A DNA stretch of 64,000 nucleotides. Origin: Xanthomonas sp. 10-10 (GTDB lineage Bacteria; Pseudomonadota; Gammaproteobacteria; Xanthomonadales; Xanthomonadaceae). Shown here piece after piece: positions 47,497 through 56,331 of the stretch; positions within the stretch are counted from its first letter, which is position 1; every line of letters begins with the position of its first letter. The stretch is from positions 434,001-498,000 of the forward strand of contig NZ_CP144460.1 of NCBI RefSeq assembly GCF_040182365.1, in the 5' to 3' direction. A program made the translations under genes and the position numbers. The notes below the pieces were generated by a model. It did no database searches and had not been told where the DNA came from. It saw only the letters and a list, made by a program, of their open reading frames with translations.

Positions 47497-47646
47497 GTGA
47501 TGGCGATTGTACGATGCCGCGCGCATCGCACCGCGTCAGCGCGTACCACGCGACGATGCCGGAGTCGGCGCCGGCACTTTCGTATTGGCTTGCCGGCTGG
47601 CAGAGCCCGACATCACACGTAGCAATGCAAGCCGGCAACAACAGCA

Positions 47647-48096
47647 TCAAGGCGTGTTCCGACTCGGCCTGATCGGCGTGTACTGCACCGAAAGCAACGT
47701 CCAGCCCGATGGCGCATGCCGGGCGACCGCCCCAATGGCGAGCGTCATGCTGCGCTCGCCCATGCGGTAGCTGATCTGGGTCGTCATGACGGCCACGTCT
47801 GCCTGTGTGTGCAGCGCGATCTCGCCCAGCGTCACTGGCGGTGCCGCCACCTTCTTGTCCGGTGCATAGAACGACAGCACAGCTGCGCGCGTGTCCACCT
47901 GGCCCAGCGGACTGATCTCCACGAACTGCGGGCCCAGTACTGCATCCAGGCGTTTCAGGTCGAACGTGCTTTCAGCATTCACGTACTGGCGCAGGGCCTC
48001 CTGCGCGGTGGATGGTGTCGCCGCTCTGCCATTGCCGATGCCGGCACACAGCAGAACCATCAGGCCAGTCGCGCTTAGCCAGCGAGAGGTGATCAT
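47647..48096 (-). CDS. Exported NTF2/SnoaL-like (DUF4440) protein
   Basis: The 149-residue protein has a signal peptide (MITSRWLSATGLMVLLCAGI...GRA) and a compact cone-fold pattern: ALRQYVNAESTFDLKRLDAVL, FVEISPLGQVDTRAAVLSFY, TTQISYRMGERSMTLAIG and GWTLLSVQYTPI. This matches DUF4440-type proteins exported to the periplasm. The start 48096, with AAAGGA upstream, is preferred over longer starts because it gives a clean signal peptide. Function unknown. Confidence 0.75.
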   Translation of the reverse strand: MITSRWLSATGLMVLLCAGIGNGRAATPSTAQEALRQYVNAESTFDLKRLDAVLGPQFVEISPLGQVDTRAAVLSFYAPDKKVAAPPVTLGEIALHTQADVAVMTTQISYRMGERSMTLAIGAVARHAPSGWTLLSVQYTPIRPSRNTP

Positions 48097-48233
48097 GTGC
48101 ATCCTTTCGCGCATCGAGGATGCCGAGCATCCCACACGGGGCAGGATATGCGCATGCATCGAAAGTCATGAGAACGCACCATCAACCCGGTGCCCAGCTC
48201 TCGATGGTGCGGCTGCTCGATCACAGCGTAAGC

Positions 48234-49142
48234 TCAGACGCCAACGTCAAAACCCAGGTCCTTCCGCAGGGCATCCACGCAGTCGTCGACAAACGTGCGT
48301 ACCTTGGATGAGCCGCGACGGCCTTCCACGTAGACCACATGCACCGGTTCCGGTGCGATCTCGAAGGCCTCGAGGATGCAGGTCAGTGTGCCGCTGCGCA
48401 GGTGTTGGCGGATCTGGTAAGCCGGCACTTGCGTCAGTCCCCAGCCCTGCACTGCGGCGGTGATCGCGGCGCCGGAGGAAGTCACGCTGAGGCGTGAGCC
48501 AACCTCGACCAGCGACTCGCGCCCATCGATGCGAAACGGCCACCTGGGTGCGCGCTCGGACGATGCGGTGGAGATGGTGGTGTGCTGCACCAGATCGTCC
48601 GGATGCTGCGCAATGCCCTGTTCTGCCAGATAGCCGGGCGACGCGCAGACCATGCGACGCACGCTGCCCACCGGGATCGCGGTCAGCGATGAATCGGGGA
48701 GTGCGCCGATGCGCACCGCGACGTCGATGCCCTCCTCCAGCAGCGGTAGCACGCGGTCGACCAGAATGGCGCGTGCGGTAACCGAGGGGTAGCGACTGAG
48801 AAAGCGCGTCAACACGGGCATGACATGCAACGCGCCGAACATCTGCGGAGCCGTCACGGTCAGCGATCCGCTGGGGAGTGCATGCAATCCGGCCGCTGTG
48901 TTCTCGACATCCTCCAGATCGGCAAGCAGCCGTCGGCAGTCGATGGCGTACTGGAGGCCAGCCTCGGTAAGCCGCATGTTGCGGGTGGTACGCACCACCA
49001 GCAGCACGCCGAGGCGCTTTTCCAGCTGCGCGATGGTGCGCGTCACCGTGGCGGTGGAAATACCCAGGCGACGCGCGACGCCGGCAAAGCTCGCTTGCTC
49101 TGCCAGTGCTGCAAACAGCGTCATTTCCTGGATGCGATCCAC
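48234..49142 (-). CDS. LysR family transcriptional regulator
   Basis: The 302-residue protein has a LysR DNA-binding domain (MTLFAALAEQASFAGVARRL, ISTATVTRTIAQLEKRLGV) and effector domain. The start is taken as GTG 49142 (VDRIQEMTLFAAL), the usual family N-terminus; a frame open to 49241 adds 33 residues without similarity. It is divergent from the hydrolase gene at 49324 and is its likely regulator. Confidence 0.86.
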   Translation of the reverse strand: MDRIQEMTLFAALAEQASFAGVARRLGISTATVTRTIAQLEKRLGVLLVVRTTRNMRLTEAGLQYAIDCRRLLADLEDVENTAAGLHALPSGSLTVTAPQMFGALHVMPVLTRFLSRYPSVTARAILVDRVLPLLEEGIDVAVRIGALPDSSLTAIPVGSVRRMVCASPGYLAEQGIAQHPDDLVQHTTISTASSERAPRWPFRIDGRESLVEVGSRLSVTSSGAAITAAVQGWGLTQVPAYQIRQHLRSGTLTCILEAFEIAPEPVHVVYVEGRRGSSKVRTFVDDCVDALRKDLGFDVGV

Positions 49143-49323
49143 CGGTGTCTCACGCTTGGCGATCGCTACAGGGTAGCAGTGCGCCGTGGCGGGGCGTCGA
49201 TGCGTGGTGCAGGCAAGGCTGCAGCATTGCGTCAGCCGCAATGATCAATTGATGGGCATGGCGGTTCTGCTGCTGGCGGACGATGCCTAGCATGTCGGCT
49301 ACGCCATCCGGTCCCGATTTGCC

Positions 49324-50376
49324 ATGACGCACTCCGATTCGTCCATGCCGCGCAACGCCGATCTTCCGATTGCATTCGGCCGCCGCCAGATGCTGGTCTC
49401 CAGTATTGGAACGGCGTTCGCGCTGGGCGCCTGTGCGGTGCGTGCAGGCGAACGCTCCGGCAACACGCAGACCGACCAAGGAACCGCCATGTCCCATGAC
49501 CAGAGCATCGGCATCAGCTACCAGACCCAACGCGTTGGCGATGTCGAAGTGTTCTATCGCCAGGCCGGGCGCGCGGATGCGCCTGTCCTGCTGTTGCTGC
49601 ACGGCTTTCCCAGCGCCAGCCACATGTTCCGCGATCTGATGCCGCTGCTGGCACGTCACTACCGGTTGATTGCGCCGGACCTGCCAGGCTTCGGCAATAC
49701 CAAGGCGCCGCCACGCGGGCAGTTTGCATACACCTTCGAACAGCTCTACAAGGTGATCGAAGGCTTTACCGAAGCACTGGGACTGAGTCGCTACGCGCTG
49801 TATCTGTTCGATTACGGCGCGCCTGTCGGGTTTCGTCTGGCTGCGGCAAACCCGCACAAGGTGAGTGCCATCATCAGCCAGAACGGCAATGCCTATCTGG
49901 AAGGCTTCAGCGGTCAATGGGGCCCGTGGCAGACGTATTGGCGCGAGCCGACGGTGGCCAATCGCCAGGCATGCCGTGCCTCGCTGTCGCCGCAGACTAT
50001 CCGCGACTGGCAATACGGCACCGGTGCCGATCCACGCAAGCTCTCGCCCGATGGCTACACGCTGGATATCGCATACATGGCGCGACCGGGTGCCGAAGAC
50101 ATCCAGCTCGATCTGATCCTGGACTACCGCAGCAATGTGGCCGCCTATCCGGCATTCCATACGTATTTCCGCAAGCATCAGCCGCCGTTGCTGGCGGTGT
50201 GGGGCAGGCACGATCCGGCCTTCATCCCGGCGGGCGCGCAGGCGTATCGCGCGGACCTGCCGATGGCCGAGGTGCAGTTGCTGGATGCCGGCCATTTTGC
50301 ACTGGAAACGCATGCGCCTGAGATCGCGCAGCACATCGAGGATTTCCTGCGGCGTACGCTTGCCGCATCGGCGTAA
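49324..50376 (+). CDS. Alpha/beta hydrolase, haloalkane dehalogenase/epoxide hydrolase-like
   Basis: The 350-residue protein has an N-terminal FGRRQMLVSSIGTAFALGAC segment that looks like a twin-arginine/lipoprotein signal (RR then lipobox-like LGAC). Then follows an alpha/beta hydrolase with HGFPSASHMFRDL. The nucleophile position is aspartate in LFDYGAPVGFRLA, the pattern of dehalogenases and epoxide hydrolases rather than serine esterases. AVWGRHDPAFIPAGA and a histidine in LDAGHFALETH complete the triad. Divergent from a LysR gene. Substrate unknown. An internal ATG at about 49489 could give a cytosolic form without the signal. Confidence 0.85.
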   Translation: MTHSDSSMPRNADLPIAFGRRQMLVSSIGTAFALGACAVRAGERSGNTQTDQGTAMSHDQSIGISYQTQRVGDVEVFYRQAGRADAPVLLLLHGFPSASHMFRDLMPLLARHYRLIAPDLPGFGNTKAPPRGQFAYTFEQLYKVIEGFTEALGLSRYALYLFDYGAPVGFRLAAANPHKVSAIISQNGNAYLEGFSGQWGPWQTYWREPTVANRQACRASLSPQTIRDWQYGTGADPRKLSPDGYTLDIAYMARPGAEDIQLDLILDYRSNVAAYPAFHTYFRKHQPPLLAVWGRHDPAFIPAGAQAYRADLPMAEVQLLDAGHFALETHAPEIAQHIEDFLRRTLAASA

Positions 50377-50489
50377 CCGGTGCATTTGCGCATGGACTGC
50401 GGGCGCGGCGACGGGGCTGCGTCCGCGCGCGGGTGCAGGCTGCATGCGCGTGCTAGTTTGCTGCGATCACTCCCCCAGAGATTGCCAAG

Positions 50490-52994
50490 ATGCTCAGCGC
50501 GTACCGATGGAGCGGGCTACTGATGCTTGCCAGCCTGTTGCCTGTGGCTGTCCTTGCCGGCACGCCCGATGGGGGTTACCGGCAGCCGCCGGAGCCGCTA
50601 TTGAGCGTATTGCGGGCGCCGCTCAATCCATCGCCGCGGCTGGATCCCACCGGCAAGACCCTGTTGCTGGTACAGCGCACCCAGTACCCGCCGATCGCGC
50701 GCGTGGCCGAGCCGTATCTGAAGCTGGCCGGCGTGCGTGTGGAGCCGCGCACGCATAGCCGCCACGACATGTCCAACGGCTACGGCATTCGTTCCTGCCT
50801 GCAGGGCTTCAGCCTGGTGGATGTCGCCAGTGGCAGGCAGACCGCGGTGAGCTTGCCGGCCGGCGCCTGTCCGGCATCGCCGGTGTGGTCGCCGGACGGG
50901 CGTCGCTTCGCCTTCAACAACACTGCGGCCGACCGCGTCGAGCTCTGGGTGGGCGAGGTGGCCACCGGCACCGTGCGCAAGGTCGAGGGTGTGCAACTCA
51001 ACCCGGTGCTGGGCGGCGAGATCCAGTGGCTTGGCGGCAGCGACACGCTGCTGTTGAAGACGGTGCCGCAGGACCTGGGCGCGGCGCCACGCAAGGCTGC
51101 GGTGCCGCCCGGCCCGGAGGTCAAGGAAACCATCCAGGGCAAGGGCGAGAGCAGCACCTATGAAGCGCGCGACACGCTCTCCAGCCCCGAAGACGAGGCC
51201 TTGTTCACCTACTACGCCACCTCCCAGCTGCTCGCGGTAGATGCGGCCACCGGCAGCCAGCGCAAGCTCGGTACGCCAGCGGTGTACAGCAATGTGGATG
51301 GCGCGCCCGATGGCCGCCATGTGCTGGTGGAACGGCTGAAGCAGCCGTATTCCTACGTCACCACCTATGCGCGGTTTGCCCATGATGTGGCGGTGCTGGA
51401 TCTGGCCAGCGGCAGCGAGCGCGTGCTGGCCGATCTGCCGGTTGCCGACCGGGTGCCGGTGCAAGGCGTGCCTGTCGGTCCGCGTGCCTATTCCTGGCGC
51501 ACCAACCAGCCGGCCACCCTGGTGTGGGCCGAGGCGCTGGATGGCGGCGACTGGAAAACCAGCGTGCCCGCGCGCGACAGGTTGATGTCGCTGGCGGCAC
51601 CGTTCACCGCCAAGCCGCGTGAACTCACGCGCGTGCAGCAGCGTTATGCCGGCCTGTCGTGGTTTGCCGAAGGCGGCCAGGCGCTGCTGGACGACTACGA
51701 TGAAAACCGCCACTGGCGTCGCACCACCTTGTTGGATGCCGACCGCCCCGGCACTGCCGGACGGGTGTTGTTCGACCTGTCCACCGACGACCTGTACGCC
51801 GATCCCGGTCTGCCGGAGATGCGTGTGCTTGCCAACGGCCAGGCCGTGTTGCGCGAAGAACAGGGCGCGGTGTTCCTGAGCGGGCAGGGCGCCTCCCCGG
51901 CGGGAGACCGGCCGTTTCTGGATCGCTATGCGCTGGCCAGTGGCAAGACCCAGCGGCTGTTTCGCAGCGATGCCAACGTGGACGAGGTGTTCTTCGGGTT
52001 TGCCGGCGACGACGTGGCGCGGCTGCTGACCTGGCACCAGTCGCTGACCGACCCGCCCAATGTGTATCTGCGCACGCTGGGCCAAGCGCTGCCGACAGCG
52101 GCGACGGGTGAGGCGGTGCTTGCCTCCACTGCCACGCCGGTGACCCATTTTCCGGATCCGACCCCGCTGGTGCGTCAGATCAAAAAACGCCTGGTGACCT
52201 ACAAGCGCAAGGACGGGGTGGAGCTGTCATTCACCCTGTACACGCCGCCCGGCTACACCGAAGGCACGCGCGTGCCGGCGATCCTGTACGCCTATCCGCT
52301 GGACTATGCCGATCCCTCCAAGGCTGGACAGGTCAGTGGCGCCAGCGAGCGTGACTTCACCCGCCTGAGCTACTACCAACTGTTGTTGCTGGCCGGTTAC
52401 GCGATCATCGACGATGCCGCCTTCCCCATCGTCGGCGACCCGAAGACCGCTTACGACACCTACCTGCAGCAACTGGTGGACGACGCCACCGCTGCGGTGG
52501 ACAAGGCAGTGGAACTGGGCGTGGTCGATCGCCAGCGGATCGGCGTCACCGGGCATAGCCATGGCGCGCTGATGACGGCCAACCTGCTCGCACAGACCGA
52601 CCTGTTCCGCGCCGGCGCTGCCACCAGCGGCAGCTACAACAAGACGCTGACGCCGTTCGGATTCCAGAACGAGCGCCGTTCGTTCTGGGCCGCACCGGAG
52701 GTCTATGCGCAGGCTTCGGCGTTCTTCCACGCCGACAAGATCAACGAGCCGTTGCTGATCGTGCACGGCATGGACGACGCTAACCCCGGCACCGAAACCA
52801 CCCAGGCGCCGCGGCTGTTCCAGGCGATCCGCGGCAACGGTGGCACCGCGCGGCTGGTACTCCTGCCGTTCGAACCGCATTGGTATACCGCGCGCGAATC
52901 CACCGAAGATGTGGTTGCCGAGATGCTGGACTGGTTCGACCGTTACGTGAAAAACGCCCCGCCGCGCGACACCACCAGCAAGCCAAAGCAGTGA
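50490..52994 (+). CDS. Secreted S9 prolyl oligopeptidase family peptidase
   Basis: The 834-residue protein has a signal peptide (cleavage near VLAGTPDG, about residue 23), a long propeller-like region (WSPDGRRFAFNNT, GAPDGRHVLVERL) and a C-terminal alpha/beta hydrolase. The triad is S690 in GHSHGALM, D763 in HGMDDANPG and H797 in FEPHWYTARES. Such enzymes cleave peptides in the periplasm; the ARES ending after the histidine is typical of the group. It is a different gene from the lipoprotein peptidase at the left edge. It appears monocistronic. Confidence 0.92.
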   Translation: MLSAYRWSGLLMLASLLPVAVLAGTPDGGYRQPPEPLLSVLRAPLNPSPRLDPTGKTLLLVQRTQYPPIARVAEPYLKLAGVRVEPRTHSRHDMSNGYGIRSCLQGFSLVDVASGRQTAVSLPAGACPASPVWSPDGRRFAFNNTAADRVELWVGEVATGTVRKVEGVQLNPVLGGEIQWLGGSDTLLLKTVPQDLGAAPRKAAVPPGPEVKETIQGKGESSTYEARDTLSSPEDEALFTYYATSQLLAVDAATGSQRKLGTPAVYSNVDGAPDGRHVLVERLKQPYSYVTTYARFAHDVAVLDLASGSERVLADLPVADRVPVQGVPVGPRAYSWRTNQPATLVWAEALDGGDWKTSVPARDRLMSLAAPFTAKPRELTRVQQRYAGLSWFAEGGQALLDDYDENRHWRRTTLLDADRPGTAGRVLFDLSTDDLYADPGLPEMRVLANGQAVLREEQGAVFLSGQGASPAGDRPFLDRYALASGKTQRLFRSDANVDEVFFGFAGDDVARLLTWHQSLTDPPNVYLRTLGQALPTAATGEAVLASTATPVTHFPDPTPLVRQIKKRLVTYKRKDGVELSFTLYTPPGYTEGTRVPAILYAYPLDYADPSKAGQVSGASERDFTRLSYYQLLLLAGYAIIDDAAFPIVGDPKTAYDTYLQQLVDDATAAVDKAVELGVVDRQRIGVTGHSHGALMTANLLAQTDLFRAGAATSGSYNKTLTPFGFQNERRSFWAAPEVYAQASAFFHADKINEPLLIVHGMDDANPGTETTQAPRLFQAIRGNGGTARLVLLPFEPHWYTARESTEDVVAEMLDWFDRYVKNAPPRDTTSKPKQ

Positions 52995-53144
52995 GTGGCA
53001 CGCCAGTGCAGCGTGTTATTCAAAGCTGGCGTGGCAGCAGTGCGGGCTTGAGGCGTTCTTTGCAGGCGGATGCGGTCTGGTAAAGCACGCTGCGGCTGCC
53101 ACTTGGTCAGTGGCTGCATGGGCAGCCACGTCGCCGTGCACGCA

Positions 53145-54737
53145 TCACGCAAACATGCCACGCACCACATCGGCATTGCTCTGCCCATCGGGATTGCCGA
53201 CCGTGCTGTCGGAGGCAAGGTTCCAGCAACTCAGGTGCGCCAGTGCGTTGACCAGCGTGTAGGACAGATGCAGTTGGGTGACCGTGCCATAGAGCGGGAA
53301 ATCGTCCACGCTTTGCAGATCCAGGTCGGCCTGCGTTTCATCCGGCAATTGCTTCCACCATGCCCGCACCAGATCGTTGTACACCCATAGCACCTCGACC
53401 GACTGCTGCGCAGGCACATTGAACCAGTCATTCGCCAGCACGCTCAGGGTCTGTCGCACCAGCAGCGAACCACCGGATTTCTTGGCCGCCAACAGCCCCT
53501 GTTTCAGTGCATCGAATGCGGCGGTGTCGAACACCTGGTTGTGCCGGAACATGCCATTGGCGTCCACGCACAATTGCTCGTCGGCGTATGCAGGGTAGCT
53601 ACGGGTTTTGTCGCAGAACGGCTGCAGCCCGAACAGCGGCGGCAGGTCGTCGGCCACCACCGTCTCGCCCGATTCCGGATCGATGTTGACCCCTTGATCG
53701 GAGTTGACGAACACCAGCAGACGCGGAACGCCGCGCGCCAGCAGCGGCATGATGCCCAGGTTTTCCAGGTTGCCGCCGTCGGCGAAGCGGTAACTCAGCG
53801 TCGATTGGCTCTCACGACCATCGACCGGCCAGTACGGATACCGCGGCACCAGGCCATTGATCTCGGGAAACTTCTCTTCGAAGTCCTGCGCCGGCGCCAT
53901 GCTGCTGCAGCCGGCGATATCGGCGAGGCTGAAGGCGCGTGGCGGCACGCTGGTGGTGACCTCGCCCGTACCGTTGTCGGCGATGTAATCGCTGCCCATC
54001 GCAAACGATTCGATCAGGCCTCCCCCGATGACGCCGAGTTGCTGCGGCTGGTTGAAGACGCTGCGCACGCCGAGAAACCAGTTGGCCTCGAACGGCACCA
54101 GATCCGAGCTCACGCTATCGTTGAGGAAGACAGAGGTATTGAAGATCGGCAACGGCCGCCCGTCGCGCACGGTGTAGAAGTCGTCGCTGGTCAGCTGCGG
54201 ATTGCGCACCAGCGGGCCTTCCGCCAGATACTTCGCCGTGCCACTGAAATAACGCGGGTCGACGCCGGTGACATCCGGATTCCACAAGCCGAAATCCTTC
54301 AGCACCAGCTTGCCAATCACCGCCTGCCACATGTCCGAGGGCGCGTAGCGTTTGCTCAGCCGATACTCTGCCAGTTCATCGACGATCGGCAGCGTGCCAA
54401 GCCGATACGGCACCTGGCCGAGATTGTTGTCCCCCATCTGGCCCAGCACTTCCAGCGTGAGCGTTGACGGATCCAGCACCACCGGCCCCAGGAAATCGTC
54501 GTCGCTGATCGACTCCGGCAGATAGCTGAACAGGACATTGGCCCACGTCCCGCCGGACACCGAGGAGATCGCGGCCACCTTGTCCAGCAGTCCCAGATAG
54601 CGCAACCCGCGCAGTTGGCCCAGCGCACACGACAGCGCACGACTGCCGCCGCCGGAGAGACAGATACCGACCGCAGTCGACGGCGTCTGGCCTGGAGGGG
54701 TGCCCAGTGGATCGATTACCACGCTGAATGTCGCCAT
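53145..54737 (-). CDS. cPLA2/patatin-like phospholipase
   Basis: The 530-residue protein has the oxyanion motif GICLSGGGSRAL (residues 24-35) and nucleophile S61 in SSVSGGTWAN. The catalytic aspartate is D320 in RFADGGNLENLG. This resembles the catalytic core of eukaryotic cPLA2 and fungal phospholipase B (GxSGx-TW form) more than classical patatins with GxSxG and DGG. No signal peptide is seen, so it would be cytosolic or exported by a specialised system. GGGAG precedes the ATG. A GvpU-like gene lies 400 bp upstream on the same strand. Confidence 0.8.
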   Translation of the reverse strand: MATFSVVIDPLGTPPGQTPSTAVGICLSGGGSRALSCALGQLRGLRYLGLLDKVAAISSVSGGTWANVLFSYLPESISDDDFLGPVVLDPSTLTLEVLGQMGDNNLGQVPYRLGTLPIVDELAEYRLSKRYAPSDMWQAVIGKLVLKDFGLWNPDVTGVDPRYFSGTAKYLAEGPLVRNPQLTSDDFYTVRDGRPLPIFNTSVFLNDSVSSDLVPFEANWFLGVRSVFNQPQQLGVIGGGLIESFAMGSDYIADNGTGEVTTSVPPRAFSLADIAGCSSMAPAQDFEEKFPEINGLVPRYPYWPVDGRESQSTLSYRFADGGNLENLGIMPLLARGVPRLLVFVNSDQGVNIDPESGETVVADDLPPLFGLQPFCDKTRSYPAYADEQLCVDANGMFRHNQVFDTAAFDALKQGLLAAKKSGGSLLVRQTLSVLANDWFNVPAQQSVEVLWVYNDLVRAWWKQLPDETQADLDLQSVDDFPLYGTVTQLHLSYTLVNALAHLSCWNLASDSTVGNPDGQSNADVVRGMFA

Positions 54738-55137
54738 GTATTCTCCCCGTGTGGTGCTTCACCGTTTCACATGCGTCGTCGCAAGCCTGGGGGCTCCGCA
54801 TCCACGCGCTGCGCGATGCGCGCGCACAGCGGCGTGCCGAGCTTGATCCAGCAAGAGAGAGTCGAACACGAAAAGGCGTAAAGAACCCTGGCTTCAGTCA
54901 TAGTCCGGCGCGCGGCTCGCACTGGTCCACTGCTTTAACCGGACACAACAACTGGATGCCACCGGCATACCGGCAGGTGGCAACGCGGCAGCCATGCGGC
55001 GATCGCTGATTTGAAACGATGGCGGCAACGCAGGCAGCTTGGGCCGTTGCGTGGCGCTGGAGCATGCGTGGCGATCTGTACAACGGTGCGATGTGAGGTG
55101 GCGAGCACCTCACACCAGCGCGGGGAGCGTGCCGGGC
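54738..55137. other. Region between the GvpU-like and phospholipase genes
   Basis: About 400 bp with no supported gene. It contains the hairpin at 55093-55113 just after the GvpU-like gene, so the two genes may be transcribed separately. Confidence 0.45.
55093..55113 (-). terminator. Hairpin after the GvpU-like gene
   Basis: GTGAGGTG-GCGAG-CACCTCAC is a perfect 8-bp stem with a 5-nt loop, starting 24 bp downstream of the GvpU-like stop on the minus strand. There is no T-run, so termination is uncertain. Confidence 0.4.
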
Positions 55138-55596
55138 TTAATCTGCCGACAGCGATCCCAGCGTAAAGCCGGACACGGCATTCACCTTGCCGCGCCAGAG
55201 CACACCACGGTTGCTGGGCAGCGGCTGTCCACCGGGTGAGAAGCAACGCGATTCGATCAGGTGAATGAACTGCGGCGGCTTGCTGCTTTGCTGCGCATCG
55301 TCCTCGGTGTCGTAGATGCTGGCGTGGCTGGCAAACGCGCGACGGATATCCTCTTTTTCCTCCGCATCGCCGGGATAGGCAGCAGAGAATTCCTGTGCAA
55401 ATGCCTCGAAGTACTGCTTCCCGCTGACAAGCTGGCCGGACACGATGATGCCTTCGACAAACAGCGTGATGCCGAACTGCACGTTCGAGGTATTGACGCT
55501 GGCGACCAGCTTCTGCAGATACCAATCCACGCTCTGGCCGTCGAACGCCAGTTTGACGTCTTCCAGGCTCGGTTGATTGTCGTCTTGCTCTGTCAT
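55138..55596 (-). CDS. GvpU-like protein
   Basis: The 152-residue protein resembles gas vesicle accessory protein GvpU: VQFGITLFVEGIIVSGQLVSGKQYF, then FIHLIESRCFSPG, then VLWRGKVNAVSGFTLGSLS at the C-terminus, all in the order of Bacillus GvpU (recalled). AAGGAGAG precedes the ATG at 55596; a 27-codon upstream extension is less likely. No other gas-vesicle gene lies in the window, so a vesicle role is not implied. Proximity to a phospholipase gene suggests a partner, regulator or immunity role, which is inference. Confidence 0.7.
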   Translation of the reverse strand: MTEQDDNQPSLEDVKLAFDGQSVDWYLQKLVASVNTSNVQFGITLFVEGIIVSGQLVSGKQYFEAFAQEFSAAYPGDAEEKEDIRRAFASHASIYDTEDDAQQSSKPPQFIHLIESRCFSPGGQPLPSNRGVLWRGKVNAVSGFTLGSLSAD

Positions 55597-55942
55597 GTGG
55601 CTCTCCTTGGTGGAAGGTCTAACGCGTATGTCGAAATAAGCGTGACGACGTGCCTGCGCATCGCCCCGCATGCCCAAGAAAGCAAGTGCGTCCTGTCCAG
55701 TGAGTGAGTACCGCGGTTGGGTCCGCTATCGTCGCCTTGGAGAGCATGTCCAGAGTCTATGACATGTTTCCCTTGTTGGCCCGCCCTGGCTGGAGTCTTG
55801 ATCCTCGGCGCTAGCGTGTGCTGCGGCACCACTGCATCATCCCGCGCACCACTGCTGGCGCCACAGGCCGGGCAAAAGATCTTGCATGTCGACCCTCACG
55901 TCCAAGTTGAGTCGACCCCGCAGAGCGAAAGATCGAGCGAAC
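55597..55942. other. Intergenic region, GC falling toward the right
   Basis: No gene is supported. From about 55900 the base composition drops toward that of the next gene. Confidence 0.4.
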
Positions 55943-56236
55943 TTACTCGTCACGAGGCTTGCGGATTGGGTGGCTGCAATGGATGCAACGAGTGGCAAAC
56001 GGATGGGCGAATGCGATCCAGAATATATCGATATGAGCAACATGCTTGTGGCAGTTGCGACAACGATAGAAGGTAGAGGCATAGCCGAGGATGAAAGAAA
56101 GCATTACAACAAAAATTCCATGGTCCCTGCCTGCTATAAGCAGGGCAGCCCCAAGCGTCAGTGTGAGAAAGAAGGTGATGCGAAGCACCGCAAAGAAATG
56201 CCATGCAGCGCTAAGAATCTTCAAAGACGGTTTCAT
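55943..56236 (-). CDS. Small membrane protein with a zinc-ribbon-like tail
   Basis: The 97-residue protein has two hydrophobic segments (AVLRITFFLTLTLGAALLIA and HGIFVVMLSFILGYASTFY). A C-terminal zinc-binding pattern follows, with CRNC at about residues 58-61 and CIHC at about 86-89, separated by IFWIAFAHPFATR. It was not recognised. The paired CxxC motifs and coherent hydrophobicity favour this frame over the overlapping antisense ones. The DNA is clearly lower in GC than its surroundings, suggesting acquisition. No strong Shine-Dalgarno sequence is visible. Confidence 0.6.
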   Translation of the reverse strand: MKPSLKILSAAWHFFAVLRITFFLTLTLGAALLIAGRDHGIFVVMLSFILGYASTFYRCRNCHKHVAHIDIFWIAFAHPFATRCIHCSHPIRKPRDE

Positions 56237-56331
56237 CGTAAATTTGGTTCAGGTTGAGCGCTTCCTTGGCCAACTAGGTATGACGCTATCATGAAGTTGC
56301 TTCGGGAAAAGCTGTTAAATGTGTGAAGCCA

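Noticed and set aside
50598..52148. 516-codon minus-strand frame opposite the S9 peptidase
   Set aside because: Antisense shadow of an intact peptidase with complete catalytic triad.
55138..55596. Evidence for gas vesicle formation
   Set aside because: Only a GvpU-like protein is present; structural and other accessory gvp genes are absent from the window.
55886..56257. Plus-strand 123-codon frame opposite the zinc-ribbon gene
   Set aside because: The minus-strand frame has coherent membrane helices and paired CxxC motifs; the plus frame shows neither.
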